From Chondrilla cf. caribensis (taxonomy: Eukaryota > Porifera > Demospongiae > Chondrillida > Chondrillidae): DNA of 64,000 nucleotides. Below the pieces are notes generated by a model, which did no database searches, was not told the origin of the DNA, and saw only the letters and a list, made by a program, of their open reading frames with translations. Numbering within the stretch: position 1 is the first letter of the stretch; each line of letters begins with the position of its first letter. The stretch is from positions 5,092,295 to 5,156,294 of the forward strand of contig OZ026555.1 of assembly GCA_964020155.1 (NCBI GenBank). Reading direction: 5' to 3'. The translations under genes and the position numbers were made by a program. Of the stretch, positions 53,666-64,000 are shown piece by piece.

Positions 53666-54566
53666 ATTATGGTACTTGTCACAAATTTCAGCTTCGTTGT
53701 GCCAATTGTGGCGAGGAGAATCCGAAATGGGTTTACTGTTATCGAGCTGTGAGTATTGGTGACTTGGTTTGGAAATCTTTGTCATTGCTTATTTTGGTCG
53801 TTTAGGAGAAAGTGCCCATTAAAGGAAGTAGAGGAGAAGCGTGTCTTGTGACAAAGTGTGCTTTGTGCGGTCGAGAAAACTCCCTCGGTACATGGTCTGT
53901 GGTGTTGTGTGTGTGTGTGTCTATTATAATTATGTCTGTGCTGTGTGTTTGTCTGTAAGACTATAATGTTATGTGTCTGCACATGTAGTACTCAATGTTA
54001 TGTACACTTCCATTCAATTCTTTCAGACATCATTGGAGATTCCATTGGTGTTTATAACGTAAGTTTGTAGATGCATGTACACATTGCATGTCAGTATTGG
54101 CCATTAATTTTACCCAAGATCATTCCTTGCTGCAACAACGCAGGCGGAAGACAGTGAAGATTTCAAAACTATGGTCATCTTCGACTGCAGAGGGGTGGAG
54201 CCCATTGACTTCTCACCGCGAGTTCGTTACTGATTGGGAGCAAGCTCTGACCTAGTTGCTCTGTGTGCTGTCTCCTAGCTCTACTGCCTTGCTGTTTGAG
54301 GTCTCTTGTGTTGCATCTTGTTAGGCTGTTATTTGTGCTCGATTGTAGGTTGGGTTTGAAGCTAAAAGTAATTGTAATAAGGTCTTCACTGATATCAGCC
54401 TTACTGAAAAGGTGTGTGTGTGTGTGTGTGTGTGTGTGATTCTACTCTAACACGTTCATTTCCACCCCTGTGGCATGGCACCACTCAGGAATGGACAGAA
54501 TATGACGACCTATCCAACACACCTGTTGGGATATTTGAGGTTACTCACCAGTTTTCAAAGAAATAA
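53487..54566 (+). CDS. CZIB: CXXC motif-containing zinc-binding protein (C1orf123/UPF0587 family)
   Basis: Small zinc protein of unclear cellular role. Seven exons join in phase: 53487-53576, 53692-53748, 53806-53887, 54027-54058, 54144-54221, 54349-54411, 54489-54566; 159 residues (human 160). It begins [10 protein letters not shown] and continues with [13 protein letters not shown]. Two CxxC pairs are present, [11 protein letters not shown] and CALCGRENS, which bind one zinc in the family. Later landmarks are [24 protein letters not shown] and the C-terminal [13 protein letters not shown]. An aataaa hexamer at 54562-54567 overlaps the stop codon, which would give a very short 3' UTR, consistent with the convergent MED20 gene only 229 bp away. 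Exon 1 is duplicated at 63863-63952. Confidence 0.95.
53588..53635. mobile_element. 34-bp perfect palindrome insertion with 7-bp target duplication
   Basis: 53595-53628 is a hairpin with 15-bp perfect arms (catagatactcgacc and its complement) around an ataa loop. It is flanked by atttaaa at 53588-53594 and 53629-53635. The duplicated locus at the right end of the window has a single atttaaa and no palindrome, so an empty site is visible. It lies in CZIB intron 1. Confidence 0.8.
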
Positions 54567-54794
54567 ACGAAATTCAAGTTTTAGTTTTGTTTTACGTTAC
54601 AACAGTTGTACTGTTCTTTGTACAGAGGTTTACAGAACACCTAGTATGAACATGCAAGTGTACCTGTTTGCATGTAGTCACCACATGCATGTAGTCACCA
54701 CATGCATGTGTTTGAGCATGTAGACCTATCATTGATGAAATATCATTAAATGTTGAAAATAGGACATAAAATCAATTGTAGTACAATTGGAGAC

Positions 54795-55364
54795 TTATCG
54801 AGTTCCTTTTCTGAGTTTACCAAAAATTTGTATATAATTCAAGGCTCTGTCAGTGGGCGTGTACTCCAGCTCGGTGGGTGACTTGCTGGGAGGTGTGGGA
54901 GGCTGTGTCTGCTGCAGCAGAACTTGCACGAATCTGGCCAACGCATCCCAGCAGTCAGCAATGACGGTTGTTTCCTTATCTTCAACTTCAACAAGAATAC
55001 CGCGGTTATTAGCGCCGTAGGTCACAGATGCGATCTTCACAATGTAGTGGTCACACTGGTACCTGTTCCCCTTTGCTTCCATCTTCTGGCCTTTCCGAGG
55101 TGCGTAGAACCCCTTCAAGTTCTGCATGATCAGGTCAAAGGCATGATCGGCCACCAGACAGTTCCCCACAGCAGAAGCACTGGGTGAACCAGGAGCTGGG
55201 GCCTTCTCCATAACAGCAAACGAAGTACATGGATATTCTGAACTATGGACAAGATGCATCCCAAAGAACAATGCTGAGCCACATTGAAGGAAAGGGAAGA
55301 AAACCATCCTCAAAGGATTTCAAAAATCATACATAAAACTTAATGCTCACCAGCTGACTCCCAT
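54795..55364 (-). CDS. MED20: Mediator complex subunit 20
   Basis: Head-module subunit of Mediator, bridging activators and RNA polymerase II. The main exon, 54795-55242 on the minus strand, encodes SEYPCTSFAVMEK, FDLIMQNLKGFY, RYQCDHYIVKIASVTYG, GILVEVE, DCWDALARFVQ and RALNYIQIFGKLRKG, all in MED20 order. A 14-nt first exon at 55351-55364 gives MGVS plus a split Cys codon, as in other MED20 proteins (MGVTC). It has a good gtgagc donor and joins in frame to the acceptor at 55243. This model lacks about 45 residues between start and SEYP that the human protein has. An extended frame upstream to 55313 exists but reaches no consistent start. Either the N-terminus is truly shorter or a small exon was missed. 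It converges with CZIB and diverges from laminin. Confidence 0.88.
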
Positions 55365-55562
55365 TTTGTTTCAATTTGTATGAGTTTCATAATGTTTTCT
55401 ATAGTATAAAATCAATAGTTAACGCCCACGCGCTATGGGAGGTCCGTTTAGTTTGCGGTGATCCTTGTTGGCCTCCATGCGATACAGCATTGAAACTGGG
55501 TACCTACCAGATTCAAGTTCAAAGTGTTGAGATATCAGATTAGTGAACCTCCAGGTGTCGCC
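55365..55562. promoter_or_regulatory. Bidirectional promoter between MED20 and laminin beta
   Basis: Only 198 bp separate the two divergent start codons, so both 5' UTRs and promoters share this interval. A YY1-like gtcgccatgttg overlaps the laminin start at 55557-55568. I see no TATA box at a convincing position. Confidence 0.65.
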
Positions 55563-62453
<6,891 letters not shown>

Positions 62454-64000
62454 TATAGGAGAGGAGGCACCATGACCACACTTGTTGCTGGTGCTGTACC
62501 GTAGTAATCTATCCAAGCATTCTGCTCTATATATCCGACTATTTCAAGTTCTTAATTGTGCTTAGCCGTTGTAATCAACAACAGTAGTCTTTGTGATAAT
62601 TATTGTAAATTGTGCGTTATTAGTAAACTCAATCATTCAACATGTTTTAATACTGTATTCAACTCAAACTTTCGGCAGCTTAATTATTATATTATTAGCA
62701 TGTCCTTTAATAATTATTATTCAAATGAATGATTTAGCATAATCGTAAATAATTTGTTTAAAATCATGAAATGTAAAGCCTGGCACAGAATATCCACTGG
62801 CTGCAACACTGGTTATGTGTGAGGACTTGGAGATGGGTAGCTACCGCTGGACATGTTTGAGAAAGAGAGAAATAATATGAAATAGGTCATCATTACAATA
62901 TCCAGTTCTGGTGCATCACCACAATTGTCAATTGATGGATGAAATATGACACATGATGGATGACGGTTGACATAGGATGGGTGATAGATGACATGATAAT
63001 AATGGATGAGGAATGATGGTTGATGGATAACCATCGTGAATGAATGCCATTATGCTGAGGTCTGTGGTTTGAGTGTAATGCATAAGATATCCCATATGAG
63101 TTAGGAGAGCACATTACTACCAACCACCTGATACTCAGGGAGTGACCGTAACATGGACAAGGAGAGCTATACAGCTTATTGTACTCTAATTGATTTGCTG
63201 GATGCACAATGACCACAAAGAACTCAAATTACTACTAATGGTATGTTGAGGAAACCAAGTTTATAAAAAGATGAACTTGACCTTGTGTCAGCTTGGGCCA
63301 TAGGTGCTCAGCGTACGTCAGGACGGTCCATTAATTCTGATGGCATACGTAAGTAGTCTGGAATATACTGTACTACGGAAATATGTAATCTGAACGACAT
63401 GCAAGTCATGAACTAATCTATGTGTGCTAGGATGGTCAGGTGTTACAATGTCATCTAATTTAGATGTGGCCCCCTTGCGATCTGTAGGGTGCATGGTTCA
63501 TTAGTATAGTGTCCAGTACGCGACCTTGCTCCTCTGATGCACATGAACGATGAACGAAATAGGGCAAAGTTCAATTTGCATCTAATAAGGCTCATCATCT
63601 TGCTATATAGGATATCCCGTTTCTCCACAATCATTGCGGCTAATCTTCTGCTGTAAAAGAATAAATAAAATAAAATTCTGGAATATACTGTACTACTTGT
63701 CGGGAAATGTTGATATGGGGAATACCCGTCTTCGGGTCATAGTTCACAATAATTTAATCGTCCCTGAAGAGATGGTGGTGAGCGTTGGTTGTAACAGCTT
63801 CGTCTGTGTTGAACGAAAGAGTGCTTCACATTAGCTAAGTAACGTATGTGCTTGTTCATCATATGCAGAAAATCGCTCTGCAATTCAAAGCACAACTGGA
63901 CAACATCACGGATCTTCGCCCAGTTGGAGAGGATTTTCGTTGGTATTTGAAGGTTCGTCTATTATTTAAAGTGGTGGTTCAACTTGGAAGGACATATCAT
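62454..64000. repeat. Segment duplicated from 52078-53665 (right copy)
   Basis: Begins abruptly inside a laminin LE-module codon run and continues to the window edge. It carries the last PKA codons (tataggagaggaggcacc), the whole spacer and CZIB exon 1. The length difference from the left copy is 41 bp, exactly the palindrome plus one 7-bp target copy; the remaining indels (3 bp each way) cancel. Confidence 0.97.
63863..63952 (+). CDS. CZIB: Second copy of CZIB exon 1 (rest outside window)
   Basis: Ninety bases encoding the same thirty residues as 53487-53576 ([10 protein letters not shown] to FRWYLK), with a single synonymous change near the end and the same donor. Whether a full second CZIB gene follows cannot be seen. 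Confidence 0.85.

Overview
The window is nuclear DNA of an animal. The genes are intron-rich with canonical GT-AG splicing, and the coding content is typically metazoan: a laminin beta chain, HUWE1, COMMD7, a type II PKA regulatory subunit, CZIB, SF3A3 and MED20. Intergenic spacers are short (about 150-350 bp at several places), introns are small, and nearly every larger intron is filled by a (GT)n/(AC)n microsatellite or a minisatellite. Compact spacing with animal matrix genes fits an early-branching animal such as a sponge, but that is inference; no species is claimed.

Layout. 423-3758 (+): 3' part of a coiled-coil gene resembling the ANKRD26 C-terminus. 4089-30454 (+): a complete HUWE1 HECT E3 ligase; 38 exons join in frame to 4,402 residues, and a tRNA-Ser(CGA) lies in one of its introns. 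30689-33872 (+): complete SF3A3, 12 exons, 502 residues. 33.9-40.3 kb: a repeat-rich island with the C-terminal half of a cysteine-synthase-like gene (-), a second copy of its last exon, a ~359-bp satellite array whose units carry a hairpin, and two copies of a ~550-bp dispersed repeat with a tRNA-like core. 40789-41373 (-): an intronless four-helix membrane protein of unknown function. 42437-44579 (+): a predicted fusion of a protein kinase to a degenerate Rab-like GTPase domain. 45140-47739 (+): COMMD7. 47904-52099 (+): type II PKA regulatory subunit. 53487-54566 (+): CZIB. 54795-55364 (-): MED20, convergent with CZIB. 55563-62453 (+): laminin beta N-terminal half, divergent from MED20.

At 62454 the laminin reading frame breaks inside an EGF-like domain, and the sequence jumps back to a near-identical copy of the DNA that starts at 52078 (end of the PKA gene, spacer, first CZIB exon). 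This is either a tandem duplication with a period of 10,376 bp or an assembly artefact that placed the second haplotype in series. The two copies differ by a few substitutions and by one clean insertion: a 34-bp perfect palindrome flanked by a 7-bp direct repeat.

Most genes are housekeeping (splicing, Mediator, ubiquitin, cAMP signalling) and do not form one pathway. The least expected items are the kinase-pseudoGTPase fusion, the palindrome insertion, the inverted-repeat element filled with telomere-like repeats in laminin intron 1, and the many minisatellites that begin right at 5' splice sites. Exon borders were assigned by reading splice sites, phase continuity and family similarity by eye; no alignment or RNA evidence was available.
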